Source of the DNA: Sophora flavescens
Taxonomy: Eukaryota > Streptophyta > Magnoliopsida > Fabales > Fabaceae
Reading direction: 5' to 3'
Length of the DNA stretch: 64,000 bases
Assembly: GCA_030762895.1 (NCBI GenBank)
Contig: CM061062.1
Coordinates: 134,585,104-134,649,103 of the forward strand
Positions 46,087 through 58,639 of this stretch are shown here, in pieces. How positions within the stretch are numbered: the first letter of the stretch is position 1; each line of letters begins with the position of its first letter. Made by a program: the position numbers and the translations under genes. Below the pieces are notes generated by a model. It was not told where the DNA came from, ran no database searches, and worked only from the letters and a program-made list of their open reading frames with translations.

Positions 46087-48703
46087 TGTGACATCCTTGT
46101 TTTAGAAACCCTAGTTTATATGTTGAGTATGTATGTTTGCATGTTTGAAAATGTACTTAAGCGGTATGTGATCGGCTTCGAATTGGACAAACATGTGAGA
46201 AATGGAGTGCTGACAGCACAGCACGTTTGAACGTACTGCAGCCCGATGATTAAATGTTGGAACATTTAAGCATGGCCTCTTGGGATGCTTGAACGTTGAG
46301 TCTGACCAATGACGTATTGGTCATGTGTCCAGCAGTGGCATGTGTAAAGGGATGCGTGGCGAGAAGACTTAGGAATGAAGTTGTTGATCAGTCTTCACAC
46401 TCAAGAGTGGGAGGACTCCACGTCAGAGCGTGGGCATGCTCAAGCGTGGGGGTCCTGCACGCTCAAGCATGCTCAGACAAACAACAAGAGTGACTTAAGT
46501 CTTTTTCTATAGTAGTCAAAGTCACAAATTCATCTTCTTCCTCAGAACAAAACAGAGAACATAAAGAGTGTTGAGAGCTTCCCAAGCTATTTAAGCTCAA
46601 TCCGGTTAGCGAAATCCAAAACCAATAGTGTCGTTGAGATCGTAGCAACGTCAGCTTCCCGTTTACGTATTTGTTTCTTCAATTCAGCTAAGTTGAATCT
46701 AAGTCCAAAGCACGTTGACATGTTGGCGATGTCGACATCGATGTTCTTTGTCTTCTTTGTTGGTTTCGCAATCTGGTTTTTGTTTCTCATATGCATTAGG
46801 GTTACCGACGTTGTCTATTTGTTGTCTGCATTATTAGGGCAAATTTTTGAGCAACGGGGAACTCCGGGACGCACGTGGCAGTAGTGAGATAGTGAGGAGA
46901 CGTGTGTGTTCGTGACATCAGTATAACCTACGTGTGGCTCAGGTGTGAGAAATAACCTTACTATGGTCGAGAAAGCAAGAGTAACTTAAAATCCAATGAT
47001 GGGTGTTGGGGAACCTAAACCCTACTAGTGGCCGTAATCGACAATACCAAAATCATTTTGGTGACTACCTCGTAGTACTAATGATGATTTGAGTAATGTA
47101 GGTTTTTTCGTAGTTACGTGGACTTTACATAAATCTAGGTTGTCTGCTAGTTAGGAATGCACTACTTGCTATATGCTATCTGACTTGGTATGCTTAACAT
47201 GCTCTATCATATGCTATGTGATACATGTTTAGTTTTATTAGGTGTTTAATATATTTAACATGCTTAGTATGCTTAAGATGTTATATCTGCGAATCTTTGT
47301 TTAGTTGACAAGTAGGGAATGATATATGTCGTATGGGAGATGTACATGTTGGGGAAAGTGTGATATGACATGTTGTGGTACTCAACCTAATATTTAATAA
47401 TTAAATAATAAATATGTGTTTGGACAGAGATACCAGACATCATTAGATATATGACTGGTGATTCTACCGTGATACTCTTGTAGTCCATACTGACCTGCTC
47501 CAAGATTGTGTGTCCTAGTTGGAATGGGGATACTATTGTGCAGCTATCCCTAGGTGGTGTCATTCCTAGATGGAATGGGGAATGAGCATCCTAGTTGGAA
47601 TGATGATGTAATCCACTATTATGAGATTGAATATGTATGGTACCCGCCGCTTGGACAACTGACTATCATCCCTAGCTGGAATGTTGAGACATTAACTCTG
47701 GAGGATAATTTCTATCTATATGTGTTGCATGTCTGTGTTTTATCCTTGTGATTTTATGGTATGACTCATTTCTTATGCATGATGGTAGTGTAGATTCTTA
47801 TCTCCCTATCTTTCTATGTATGTTTACTGTATGTTGTACGAGAAGACCCTTCCGGTGACGATGCCTTCGCTAGAGCAACCATGGCTAATGGGAGCACCGA
47901 GGATACCGGTGCTAAGGACCATGGAGCTTGAGTTTCATGATGACCGAGGGTGGCAGGTTGATCCCTCCAGCTTAATGATAGTATATACTGGGCCTGTCAG
48001 TATATACATCAGGTTCAAAGATGCTCTACGGGCCAGCTTTATGAGCACCTTTCGGATTGGACAACAAATGCCTTTCACATAGATCTGGAACCGTCCACGA
48101 GACTTCCATCGTGAATGGGACTACCTACAGACTTCACATGCAGATAGTCACCTAGGTTTTGTTCCTCGAGGCAGACAATGTCGTAGTTAGCAGTATCTGC
48201 GAGCTTGCAGGCGTAGGAGCGTTTTGATCTTTGATAGTGAGGAGACGGTATGAGAGCATCGGGTGAGAGTTTATTGGTGCAGATATGGATAGGGAGAGGG
48301 TAGGTCCAGGTACCCATACTATTGACAGTACGAGGTGGCCCGTGCGTGTACATAGGAGGTGTGCTGGTGAGGTCTTTCTTTGATGTATATTGGAGTGAGG
48401 GTCTGGGCTAAGAGGAGTGGTTGAGAGGTTATGCTGTCAATCCATTTTAATGTATCTTTTTATATATCTTTCTGTTATATAATTCGATGTACCTTTTATG
48501 TATTAGCTATAGTACCCTACTGATAGGGCAACCTTTTATACATATGTATATATGTATATATGGGTGGTTTGCTTATCTTATATGTGTATGTTATCTTTAC
48601 AGTTTTAATATCTCCACTTATTTATATATGTGTGTTAATGTTAATATCACGATTAAGGCTTAGTTAATTAGGTTTTTTTTTAATGGGACATCGAGCTGTC
48701 TCA
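46087..48703 (+). repeat. Putative 5' LTR of the truncated gypsy element
   Basis: 2.6 kb, from TGTGACATCC to CTGTCTCA just before the primer site. Contains four spaced copies of 'TCCTAGTTGGAATG'-like sequence at about 47514-47685. No coding sequence seen. Confidence 0.5.
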
Positions 48704-48929
48704 TTTGGTGGTATTAGAGCAGTTTGATTCTAATCGGGCTGTGAGGTTAGGGTGTACTGGCCATGTTAGTTGGATCCACATCGAATACCGACTATGCTTA
48801 CCAGTTGGGTAGAACGTACGATGCGTAAGTTAACATTTGTAAGGCATATAGTATTTATATATGTTTTATGTAGTATTATATGTCTTGTAAATGTGAGCTA
48901 ACGATTTCTTTTAGAGGAAAATCATGTAT

Positions 48930-49835
48930 TGAGGTGGATGAAACTAGGGAAGAGGAAGTGGCAACTGGGCCGCAAGGAGAGTTGTAGGAGAAGGGAGTGG
49001 AAATGGAGAAGCTTCTCATACAGGTGGAGGAGGAGAGTCTTCTGAAACCCTCCAGGCTATTAGAGAGTTAGCCACAACCATGCTACAACAGACCCAACAA
49101 AATACCCAGTTGCTCTAGATTAATAGAGCAACAAGAACAACAGAATCAGAGGAGAGAGACAGAGGTTGAGGATGCAGGGATGACCACTTTCTTAAAGGAC
49201 ATACCACCACAGTTCAAAGGTGACTTTGACCCTGAAGGAGTTGAGTGGTGGATATAGGAGTTGGAGAAGATCTTTTCTGCTATGCATTGTAGGGAGGATA
49301 GGGACGGTTGGAGCTGATTCCTACTGGAGAGGGAAGCAAAGGTTATTAGAGGTTGAGGGCAGGATTATTACAAGGGAGTTGTTCAAGGACTTTTTTGGAA
49401 AAATATTTTCCAAGGTTGGTGAGGACAGAAAAAGAAAGAGAGTTCATGGGCCTGAAGTAGGGGAATATGTCAGTTTGATAATACCTCTGAATATCTGCAG
49501 TTTACTAGAGATATTAGAGAGATGCAGTGCTATTGAAACCATTGATTAGAGGAAGAAAACTCAGCAGCAGAAGCAGAGGAATGGAGGACCAGTAACCAGA
49601 GGAACAGAGGCAGAGGTGGTGGATCTCAATGGAGGAGAGGTCTTTAGGTCAGACCAGCACAGACCCATGTTCCATTTGGAGGATCAAGGACCTATTAGCA
49701 GAGGCCCCTAGTGTGTTTCAGATGTAGGGTCCCACATATGATCAGAGATTGTACAGTGCGGGCGGACCAGACTGGTTATTTCATCTATTGCAAGCCAGGT
49801 CACTTTACCAGAGATTACAGACAACGAAGTGCACA
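48930..49835 (+). pseudogene. Gypsy gag, degenerate
   Basis: The frame 'TTFLKDIPPQFKGDFDPEGV' (from about 49183) with a stop inside 'WWI.ELEKIF' matches the gag core of plant chromodomain gypsy elements. Further on, 'CFRCRVPHMIRDC' (about 49719) and 'YCKPGHFTRDY' are two damaged zinc knuckles. Several stops and frame changes. Confidence 0.7.
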
Positions 49836-49893
49836 ATAGCCTATTGCTGCTTGGAGACGAGATTGGAGAGGATTACCATCTACATGACAACAA

Positions 49894-50735
49894 GTGGCGA
49901 GACCGCAAGCTACTGGAAAAGTGTTTACCGTTAAGGCTGCTGAGTCCTTTCAATTTGGTAAGATCTTATCAATGTTGTTTGACTCAGGAGCCATGCATTC
50001 CTCTAACTCTTTAGAATGTGTGGAATATCTAAAGTTACATGTCCCTTTGCTACCCTATAACTTGATAGTGTCTATCCCAACCAGTGAACCTTTAATTATC
50101 ATGTTTGTCTGTTTGAGATGCCCTATAGTTGTAGAAAATAGAAATTTCTTTGTGGATCTTGTTTGTTTACCCATGCGGCAGATTAATGTTATTCTAGGGA
50201 TGGATTGCATTTCGGCTAACCATGTGGTGTTGGACTGTTCTCAAAAGACCTTATCCTTTCAGGAGCAATCTAGTTTGATGCCTGCCAATGAAGGAGTGTC
50301 TTTACAGATTGGCGAATCTCAGAGGTATGTGATGCTTTTCTCATTTGAAGCTGAGGATACTCCTGGGGATAGATTCTTTGCCTATTGTGAGAGAGTTTCT
50401 TGAGATTTTCTCTCCTGATGTTCCAGCTTTGCCACCAGAAAAAGAGATAGAGTTGGCTCTAGATCTCATACCAAGAACTGGACTTATTTCGATAGCATCC
50501 TATCGAATGTCTCCAGTAGAGTTGGTAGAGTTGAAGAAGCAGTTGGATGATATGTTAAAGAAAGAGTTTATAAGACCCAGTGTATCGTCTTGGGGAGCGC
50601 CAATGTTGTTTGTTAAGAAAAAAGGTGAAAGTGTTAGGTTGTGTACAGATTACTGCTAGTTGAATAAAGTGACAGTCCATAACAAGTATCTCTTGCCTAG
50701 GATAGTTGACCTCATGGATCAGCTGAAAGGAGAGG
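49894..50735 (+). pseudogene. Gypsy protease and N-terminal RT, truncated
   Basis: 49894-50403 encodes a retropepsin-like domain ('SMLFDSGAMHSSNSLECVEY' and 'INVILGMDCISANHVVLDC'). The catalytic DSG is kept. After a frame change, 50345-50659 reads the RT approach: 'FSPDVPALPPEKEIELALDL', 'YRMSPVELVELKKQLDDML', 'FVKKKGESVRLCTDY', then a stop in place of the usual Arg, and 'LPRIVDLMDQL'. It ends before the RT catalytic core. Confidence 0.88.
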
Positions 50736-50858
50736 AGGGGCAGAGGTTATTAGTCGCATCCTTTATGTTTATATACTAACTTTCTTTTCCTTATAAATCA
50801 TAACTTGAACGTCAGAGCATCTTATGGTTATACCACTACTCTTAATTGAATGGTTTGG

Positions 50859-50860
<2 letters not shown>

Positions 50861-50905
<45 letters not shown>
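50861..50905. repeat. (AT)n microsatellite
   Basis: About 45 bases of AT repeat within the LTR. Confidence 0.97.
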
Positions 50906-50906
<1 letters not shown>

Positions 50907-50942
50907 CTTTTTGTTAGAAAGAATTAATTACCTTACACATTT

Positions 50943-51906
50943 GGTGAATTCTAAGGTGAAGCCTATAAATTAGGTATGAACATGAACGATTTTCAACAGT
51001 TAGATTTAATAATTAAATAACTTAACGGTCCAGATTTATTAGTCTAAACATATTTGAAAACAAAAATAAAATGAAAAAGACTTCTTTGCCCTTCATCCTT
51101 TCACCTTCCTAACCCCATCCCACCACTGTTCACCGGGTAACAACCCCATCCCACCAGCGACCGTCATCCCCTGCCATCAGTGACGGAGCAATCCTCCAAA
51201 CCCTAAAATCTCCCACCACCGTCGCCGTCTCCCTGCTTGTCCTCTCAGAAGACTCCTCTGCCAGGGATCTCCGACCATCCAATCACGACCTTGTCTTCCA
51301 GATTTCGTCGTCACTGGCGACAAATTATTTTTAGGAGATGAGGTCCTTCTTCAACGGTGAGAAATAATCGTTGTCAACTTCCTCCAACGTGGCGCTTCCT
51401 TTGTGATGAATTCCAACGACGCCTTGCCTTAGTAGTGGTGGAGAGACACCGTGCACGACGGCAATGACCGCTTCGGGAAGGCGCTAGCTACGACACGCTT
51501 AGTTTGTGGATCGTAGGTGCGGTTTCTTTTGTAGCTTACGATTTGATTTATATGTTTAATAACCTTGGTTTGCGTAGGTGCGGTTTTGAGGTTTGCTTCC
51601 CTCGACATTGTAGCTTACAGTTCGCTAACATACTAAGAAAGGTTTACTTCTCTATCCACAATGTAGCCTTCGTAGGTTCGGTTTTGTTTAGCTTCCAGTT
51701 TCCAGTTAGTGGTACGCAACCCTCAAAACCCTAAGAAAGGTCGGTGAGCTCAAATAGTGGTTCACTGTTGAGGTGGTGGTCGGGTGGTCGGTGATATGGT
51801 GAAGGGAGAGGGTTTTTTGAAGACAAGGGTAGAGAGGACTTTTCACATAAAAATTTGGGGTATATCGGTGTATCCTTAATTAGCAGGCTTCACCTTAGAA
51901 TTCACC
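50943..51906. mobile_element. Pack-MULE-like element, 964 bp
   Basis: GGTGAATTCTAAGGTGAAGC at the left end is repeated inverted at the right end (51887-51906, perfect over about 22 bases). Flanks TACACATTT (50934-50942) and AACACATTT (51907-51915) are a 9-bp duplication with one mismatch. The interior (51090-51800) is GC-rich and gene-like in composition, with Pro/Ser-rich translations, unlike the AT-rich LTR around it. No transposase. It is probably a captured gene fragment that I cannot identify. Confidence 0.75.
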
Positions 51907-53271
51907 AACACATTTCCACAACAATCTTAATAGCATAAATACGTAAGTGTACGGTTTCGTCGTTAAGTAATAAAAAGATAGAATCCACAGTGACTGTGAT
52001 TATGAAAATCAATTAATATCTCAATCAATTAAACTAAACAAGAAAAGATTTGATTTTTGAAATTGTTATCAAGTAACAAATCAAATATTTAAAGTAGCAA
52101 TTAAACAAAATCAAGAGTAAAATAGGAAGGTAAATCAATTTGGGTGATTACAAATTTAAAAGAAATTTCCAGGAATTGAGTAACCAATAAAAACGTTCAT
52201 GCCATTAAATTGACTTTCCCTATATTAATTTATCAAAAATACTTTGAAGGTGAATTTATCCAAAAATAGTTAATGTTCCCTCTCGAGATACAAGAACCGT
52301 GCCCAATTAAACCAACTCCTACTCTCGTGGTAATTGTATTTGAATTGGACCCTTTAAGGTTTGTGACAATTCATTGAATCCTCGAAGGTCCACTTTCTAA
52401 CTCTCGTGATTTAAGTCCTAGGTTCAATTCCTATAGATCAAATACCTACGTTCACCTCGGTTCATCCCTATATATCTATGACATGCAAATAAGTGTGCAC
52501 CAAATTCACAAGTAATTATAACAATATGAATCAAATATAAAGCAAATTGAAATTAACACTCTGTTTGGATAAGGGAAGATTTTGGGAGGAAAGAAGTAAA
52601 GAAGAGAGAAGTATGAGAGAAGAGAGAATGGGTAGAAAGTTCGTAGATTTTTAGGTTGTTTGGATGGAGTGAAGTAGGAGAGAAGTAGAAGATAAAGAAA
52701 AGTTAAATTTTCTCTCCCCTCGTTCGGTTGGATAGAAAAGTGAAAAGAAAGAAAACTAATTTTCTTATAAAGACCAATTTGCCCTCATAATATTTTCTTG
52801 TAAAATAAATAGATGAGTGATAGAGTAATAAAGTTAAATTCTTGATTTTTTTTATTCTATTTAATATTTCATTACTAAAAATACTAATGAAACTCTAAAT
52901 TTAATTTTATTGCATATGTTTCATTTGGTATTTATAAATTAAGAAAAATTATAAATAATATCAAAATAATTCCTATTACTCTTTCCAATTTAGAAAATGG
53001 TCAATTTCTGTGATCATACATAATTTCATATCCAGGCCATGACAGCCTCTGCCTTGCATCCTTTTTCATGTTTTCCAAGCTTCATCTTCAAGCAAACTCC
53101 ATGACAACTTGACTTAAGCATTTTTATAAAAAAATTCCTGCACAAACACTCCACAACACCACCTTATCCGTTTCAAAAGGAAAATTAACAAATAACTAAA
53201 CAAAAATGCCTAATCTACCATGAAAATGCATGCAAAATGACAATGAATTATGATATGAAATCACACTCATC

Positions 53272-54617
53272 AAACTACCTAAGCTTAAGATTTTGCTTGT
53301 CCTCAAGCAAAAACCAAGGCCAGACAAGATAAACAATTAGAGCATAGACAGTGAACCAAGAACCCGAGTATAAATCCAAGTAACAGGCATATCCAAATAA
53401 ATAGCTAAGAGATAATCAACTTCAAGTCCAATTAGAAGCTTAAGTTCCCTAAATTCATGTCTCTCACTAATTTGGGCACTCTTCTTACCTCACTCAAGTG
53501 TTTTAGGACATATGACAATTCGCTCAATTTCCTCAAGGAAAGTACCCTACCATAAGCTTGACTATTAACCAAAATCTCTAATTTATTAATGAAAACACAT
53601 AAGAATCAAGAGGTCTTTCATTTTAATTGGTTGTAATGGAGCCATGTATTTAATCGTTAGGTGGGGAAACCAAGAAAAGGAAAATTCAAGAAGGCTAACA
53701 AAATATCAAACAATGCAAAGTATGACAACCTTCTAAAATATTTTTTTGGGCTTTAATTCTCATTTCCACCTTTCTTTCCTTTTTCTTTTCCATTTTATTT
53801 CTCACTTTTTTTTTCTCATTCCCTCCTCCAATTTTTTTCTTTTATTTATTTTTTTAAAACTTTTTCATCAATTTGGAGGACGGGAGATTTCTAACTCAAG
53901 AGAAATAGTTTTTTTTTCTTTTTTCATCACACAATTTTTTTCAAACTACCTTCTTGCCCTTTTGCAATACTTTAAAATGTGTCATACAATGCATCATTTG
54001 TTAAAAACAATCAAGGTACCAAGAATTTTTTTTTTAGGCTCAAAATTGGACAACTAAGGGGTAGCATTTAATCATTCAAAACTCAAGGCCAGAAAAATAC
54101 CTAATACCTCAATCATTTTCAAATATGTTTTAAAAAATTTCTAAATTTCAAAATGGTTTCAAGTAAAGTTCTAGAGAATACAATCCAAAAGGAATAAAAC
54201 ACTCAATTACAAGGAATGAGGCCAATTTAGTGAGTACCCCTTTTAAGCTCAAAAATCTCACATTTAGTAGTTTAAAATCAATGAGAAACACAGATTCAAG
54301 GAACCACATGTTAATTAACAACTATCAAAAGATCATCTCTAGCATTTAATTTTTTAGCCTATCACAAGAATACAAAAATTGGGTTAAAAAATTCATTGTC
54401 TCATTTCATTTGGCACAAAGCTCTCATAATAGGATGCAAATTCAAAACAAAGGGCAATCTAATGATGTGATCATGCAAAACTACACCTAAATGAATGCAA
54501 CATGAAAAATGCAATATGCAAAAATGCAAAATAATACCCCTACCCCAAGCTTAAAAACTTACATTATCCCTAATGTAAATAATCAAGTCGGAGAGAGGAG
54601 AAAAAGGGAACAACTCG
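53272..54617. other. Athila-like non-coding 3' region
   Basis: No ORF of note. Contains T-rich blocks (53750-53950) and A-rich text. It sits between the env-position ORF and the LTR, where such elements have a long untranslated stretch and the polypurine tract. Confidence 0.45.
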
Positions 54618-54866
54618 CTATGGTGGTAGTGGGTGCTGGCTCAGATGCCAGTCATAAAGCTGTTGGAGAAAAATTCTCTGCTCGACCTGCTCCTCCATCA
54701 TGCGCTCTTGGTTCGCTAAGATAGTATTCATGGTAGATGAGAGTCGCGCATATGGATCTTCAGAAGATGTACCTGCGGAAGATGAAGAAGGGCGTCCAGA
54801 TGGTATTGCCGGCGGTGGCGGGCGAAGCAACATCGGGATCTCAATAGGTTCCGGGTCCTCATCACA
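54618..54866 (-). pseudogene. C-terminal end of the Athila-like env-position ORF
   Basis: Minus-strand frame 'EDPEPIEIPMLLRPPPPAIP' then a Ser-rich linker and a helical tail ('NQERMMEEQVEQRIFLQQLY'). It continues the frame that breaks at 62550 on the other side of the TAGTA duplication, so one ORF was split by the gypsy insertion. Confidence 0.7.
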
Positions 54867-54871
54867 TAGTA

Positions 54872-56318
54872 TGTAACATCCTAAAATTTCAAAATATTCT
54901 TTTTAATAAAAAGAATAAGCTAGTATGAGTTTAGTATAAAATATTTGTGAATATAAGAATTTATTTAAATTATTTAACAATTAAAAGAAATATAAAAGTG
55001 GATAAATTATTTAAAAAGAAAAAAAAAGTAAACAACAAGTGTAGGGGGCGTTGAAGAGCCCAAGTACACTAGAAGGAATTTTGGCTCTTGCCAAAATAAA
55101 GCCACCTGTAGGTTTAAATATATATATAAAAACTAATGATTAGAAGGGCATCATGTCATGTCTTTTTTTTAATAGAGAGCTGTTTTGCGCCGAGCGCAGA
55201 GAGAGGGAGGTTTACGGGGTTTCTTTCCTTTAGCAATGCAATCATAGCAACACAGATCTAAGAACACCAGTTAAGGGAATAGGAATTTTTAGGAAAGCAC
55301 TAATTTTTGTCATCGATAATTTTTAGAGCTTTTTGGAAGTCTTCGAGAGGTGAGTAACAATACTTTTTATGAACCCTTTCCATGGTATATATGATTGTTC
55401 TTGTTGATAAGGGATTACCATGTGGTTTTGGGAGTCTTTAATTGACTTGATGCATATTGTTAGTAACCTAAATTCTAAAATTGGGATTTTGTTTAAAAGG
55501 GGAATTAATTGATTAATTGATGTTGTAATGTGCTTATTCATGTATCATATGTTGTGATATTCATGATTGTTTGTTATTGGTGGAAGTTTATGTGTTTAAA
55601 ATTGAGGGAAATAGTTTGTTACATGCATGAGACATGACATATTTGAGTTATAATATGTTATATGATGTTTGTCGCAATACCACTTATGATAGGGGTATTG
55701 AAAAGTAATACCACCGTAATGGGGTATCGAAAGTAACATCGCCATATAATTGGGATGTCGAAAAAGAGCAATACCGTCTAAAAAGGGGTATCGAAAGTAA
55801 CGCCGCCATATGTTGGGGTGTCGAAAAGGGAGAAATACCGCTATGTACACATGGGAGGTATCGAAATAGAAATGTCCCCGACATGAGGGTGACATCGAAA
55901 CATTTTATAACTGTATTGTTGTGCACTGGGATTTTATATCTCATTATAAGTGTTGTTTTCAGAGCCCGATGACATCGCTGTTGAGGATCCAGAGATCTGA
56001 AGAGTTATCTTTGATTACTAGTTAGTTAGTAGTGTAGTATGGTTTAGAGTATTATGCGGATGACGTTCTTTGGTTTACGTACTATTTTTCTCAGATTGTA
56101 ATTAGACGCCTGGTTTTGAGGTTTTTAGTTTTTATTCAAATGATTGGATTTAATAATATTTTTCAATACTTTGTAAATACTATTATTTTATTTAATACGA
56201 AATATTTTCATACGTAGTTATTTGAGAAAATTTTTATGACTTGTGTATTTTAATTAAATGTTTGGAAGGATTTTTATTGAAATTAATTTGGGTTACTAAT
56301 GTAACGAAGGGCGTTGCA
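54872..56318 (+). repeat. 5' LTR of the gypsy chromovirus
   Basis: 1,447 bp. Lacks 307 bases present in the 3' LTR, exactly between two TCGAAACATT repeats. Contains a minisatellite-like block at 55677-55872. A TATATATAAAAAC box near 55118 may be its promoter. Confidence 0.93.
55677..55872 (+). repeat. LTR-internal GGGGTATCGAAA minisatellite
   Basis: Five to six imperfect units of about 30-35 bases alternate 'AATACCGCC' and 'GGGGTATCGAAA' or 'GGGGTGTCGAAA'. The same block is at 61603-61800 in the 3' LTR. Confidence 0.85.
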
Positions 56319-56599
56319 TTTATGGTATGAGAGCAGTTCGATTCTAAATTGGACTGTGGTAGTGGGGCGTTTTCTAAAACAAAACTTGGGCGCATAGGAT
56401 GCTTGTTGGAGTTATAGATGTTGCATGCTATTCTTTGGGATATTGGACCTGATCAACCCAATATTTCATTGATTGTGAGCGGATTTATGGCGACTAATAG
56501 GCGAGGACGAATGTTGTACTTGCAGTAGCTTTGGATTGTATGTCCAAGCTATGTAAGAGCAGACAAAGAGTCTCCGTCAACTGAAGGGGAATGGAGGCC

Positions 56600-58128
56600 A
56601 GTCACTGATGAAGCGGTGGCAACCTAGGACCCTTATCACGTGGGACTTTTCGAATTCAAGAAGAACGATCCACTGTCATTCCGAGGCAGCTTAGATTCGA
56701 AGGAGACTCGATTTCTTCAATTAGTATAGAGGAAAAAGTTATTATATTGTGTGATTCAGGAGCAACACATTCTTTGATAAATCCTTCATATGTGAAATTC
56801 GGAGTTAATTATCTTTCGTTTGTCTTTTGATTCATCTGTTTTTACTTCCATGGGGGATAATCTTATTACTTCTCGTGCTTTTGTTTAAATTGTTTTCTTG
56901 TACATAAGGATGTGCCATATGTCATCAATCTTATTTATTATCTATGTCAGGGTTTGATGTTATTCTTAGTAAGGACTGAATTGTCGTCTACACTTGTTGT
57001 CATAAAGTACTCTAATAGAACTTTTTTTTTTTGCTGTTGCCTCTTCACAACCAATGTCGATTGATCATTCGGTGTCGACCCATATTGTATTCGTTGTTTC
57101 TTGTAATAAGTGCTTAGTTGAGAGCTCAAAGATCGATACATAGTCTTTTTTTTTTGGGGTAAGGTAGAGACTTATAGTAATGTGGCAATAATACCTGTAG
57201 CGTGTGAGTAAAATACTTTCTCAAAACATCCATGGAATGAATTCTTAAAGGACGTGATTTCTAGATTTGTCTTGGTATTTTTTTAGTTTTTTTTTAAATG
57301 TGGAAATTTAGGTTTTCACATGTAGAGCTGACTTTTATGAAGAATTGTTGATTTGGGATTCTTAAAATGTTTTCATGTTATTTGTTGAATTAATTTGATA
57401 AATATATTTATTTTCTTAAATTTATGAAGAATCTTTTAGTTTGTGTTTTTGTTTCTTCTGTTACAGTGTATATGTAGCTCCTTACTTTTATTTTCGCCCA
57501 AAATGTGAAGCCCTACCTCATTTTCGTTTATGCTATTCTCATGTGAATTAATTTTTCTTCTCATTTGATGACAAAATTACAAATCTCACTTGAATTGATT
57601 TTTCTATTTCATATTTAGAAGCATTGCTTCACTTTGTCAAGTCACTAACGTTTGAATTAGTTTCACTTTGCCAAATTCAAATTAGACTTATTTGGAATCA
57701 CAATTTACTCATGTTTACTGACGCACGGTTTCACTCTACAGTGATTTTTATCGGATCCTAATTAAATTTTTTTTATTTAATTATAGTATGAGTCAAATTC
57801 CACTTTAGCCGATGGTAAGAAATATGTTTGATTTTGTAATAACTTTTGAGTGATTTTAGTGGAATTTTTTTTTATTGGAGTATGAGGTTGTGTGTGGACA
57901 ATATGCAATTGGACAAAGTAACCATTAGGTATATGTATCATTTGCCTATGATAAATGACCTTAGATCATTGAGTAGAGTGACGATTGATGTTAGTAAAGT
58001 AGATCTAGGGTTGGAATAAGAGGAGCCTAAGACAGTGACAGATGAGAGAATTTTCCTAGAATTGGAGGAGTATTATAGAAATTTATAAATTGGTTCTCTA
58101 GACTAACCTTACCTCTCACCAAGCTGAT
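56600..58128 (+). pseudogene. Gypsy gag-protease-RT remnant
   Basis: 'GLFEFKKNDPLSFRGSLDSK' (about 56640) is a gag core remnant. 'ILCDSGATHSLINPSYVKFG' (about 56740) is a clear retropepsin motif. RT traces follow: 'MQLDKVTIRYMYHLPMINDL' (about 57903) and 'FLELEEYYRNL', then 'FSRLTLPLTKL' just before the insertion at 58129. Stops and frame changes are frequent. Large parts of gag and RT are lost. Confidence 0.75.
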
Positions 58129-58639
58129 ATGGGTGGGGGAACGGATTCAACCCACGTCCCATAATTTAATCTAGCTTTTTGAAGAAAAAATTTTGTTTAT
58201 TAAATTCTGTTCGTTACCCCCCCCCTCCGGCCCCTTTCCCCCGCTCCCCTCCCCCCCCCCAACCCTTCCCCTCCTCCTCTCCCCCACCCCCCCCCCCCCC
58301 TCCTCCCCCCCCCACCCCCCTTCTCCCCCCGGTTCCCCCCACGTCCCCCTCACCCCCCCCCCCCGCGGGTTTTTTGGGTGTGTTTGGGGGTGTGTGTTGG
58401 GTGGTTTGGGTCGGGGGGTTCGGTGTTGTTTTTCTTTTTGTTTTCTCGATTGGGTGGGGTGGGGGGTGGGTGTTTGGTTTTTTTAGTCCATCTTCTCCAC
58501 TTCTCTGGTTGATCTTGAGCAATTTCCCTTGTATCAAAACAACACACGACCCTTACCGTTCCAAGGAAAATTCCTAAAATCTAATAAAATATCCTAAACT
58601 ACATGAAATCATGCGGGAAGGGGGGAATCACACTCATCA
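58129..58639 (-). mobile_element. Athila-type LTR fragment inserted in gypsy pol, with poly-C tract
   Basis: The pol frame reads '..LPLTKL' before and 'LTKKGKSLVRDKV' after this segment. CTGAT (58124-58128) and CTGAC (58640-58644) flank it as a near-perfect 5-bp duplication. Its right end AATCACACTCATCA equals the end of the LTR at 53271, in the same orientation. The region 58217-58470 is an abnormal run of C then G homopolymers. Confidence 0.55.

Larger units (their letters stand above)
46087..50735 (+). mobile_element. Ty3/gypsy (Tekay-like) element, 3' truncated
   Basis: Putative 5' LTR 46087-48703 starts TGTGACATCC. A primer-binding site 'TGGTGGTATTAGAGCAG' follows at 48706. Gag, protease and the start of RT are recognisable to about 50735, after which similarity stops where the minus-strand Athila-like LTR begins. 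The upstream LTR boundary is inferred from the TG start only. Confidence 0.65.
50766..53271 (-). repeat. Athila-like 3' LTR, split by a MULE
   Basis: On the minus strand it starts TGATGAGTGTGATTTC (53271) and ends near 50766. Without the MULE it is about 1.5 kb. The segment ACGACGAAACCGTACACTTA (minus, about 51970) is a common LTR motif of this group. The left boundary is approximate. Confidence 0.6.

Noticed and set aside
53746..54057. 103-codon Phe/Leu-rich plus frame
   Set aside because: T-rich low-complexity tract in the Athila-like 3' region.
55323..55944. Minus-strand frames repeated in both gypsy LTRs (also 61246-61905)
   Set aside because: They are LTR sequence including a minisatellite; same frames in both LTRs follow from LTR identity, not from a gene.
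58171..58577. Pro-rich or Gly-rich frames on both strands
   Set aside because: Translation of C and G homopolymers; not a real protein.
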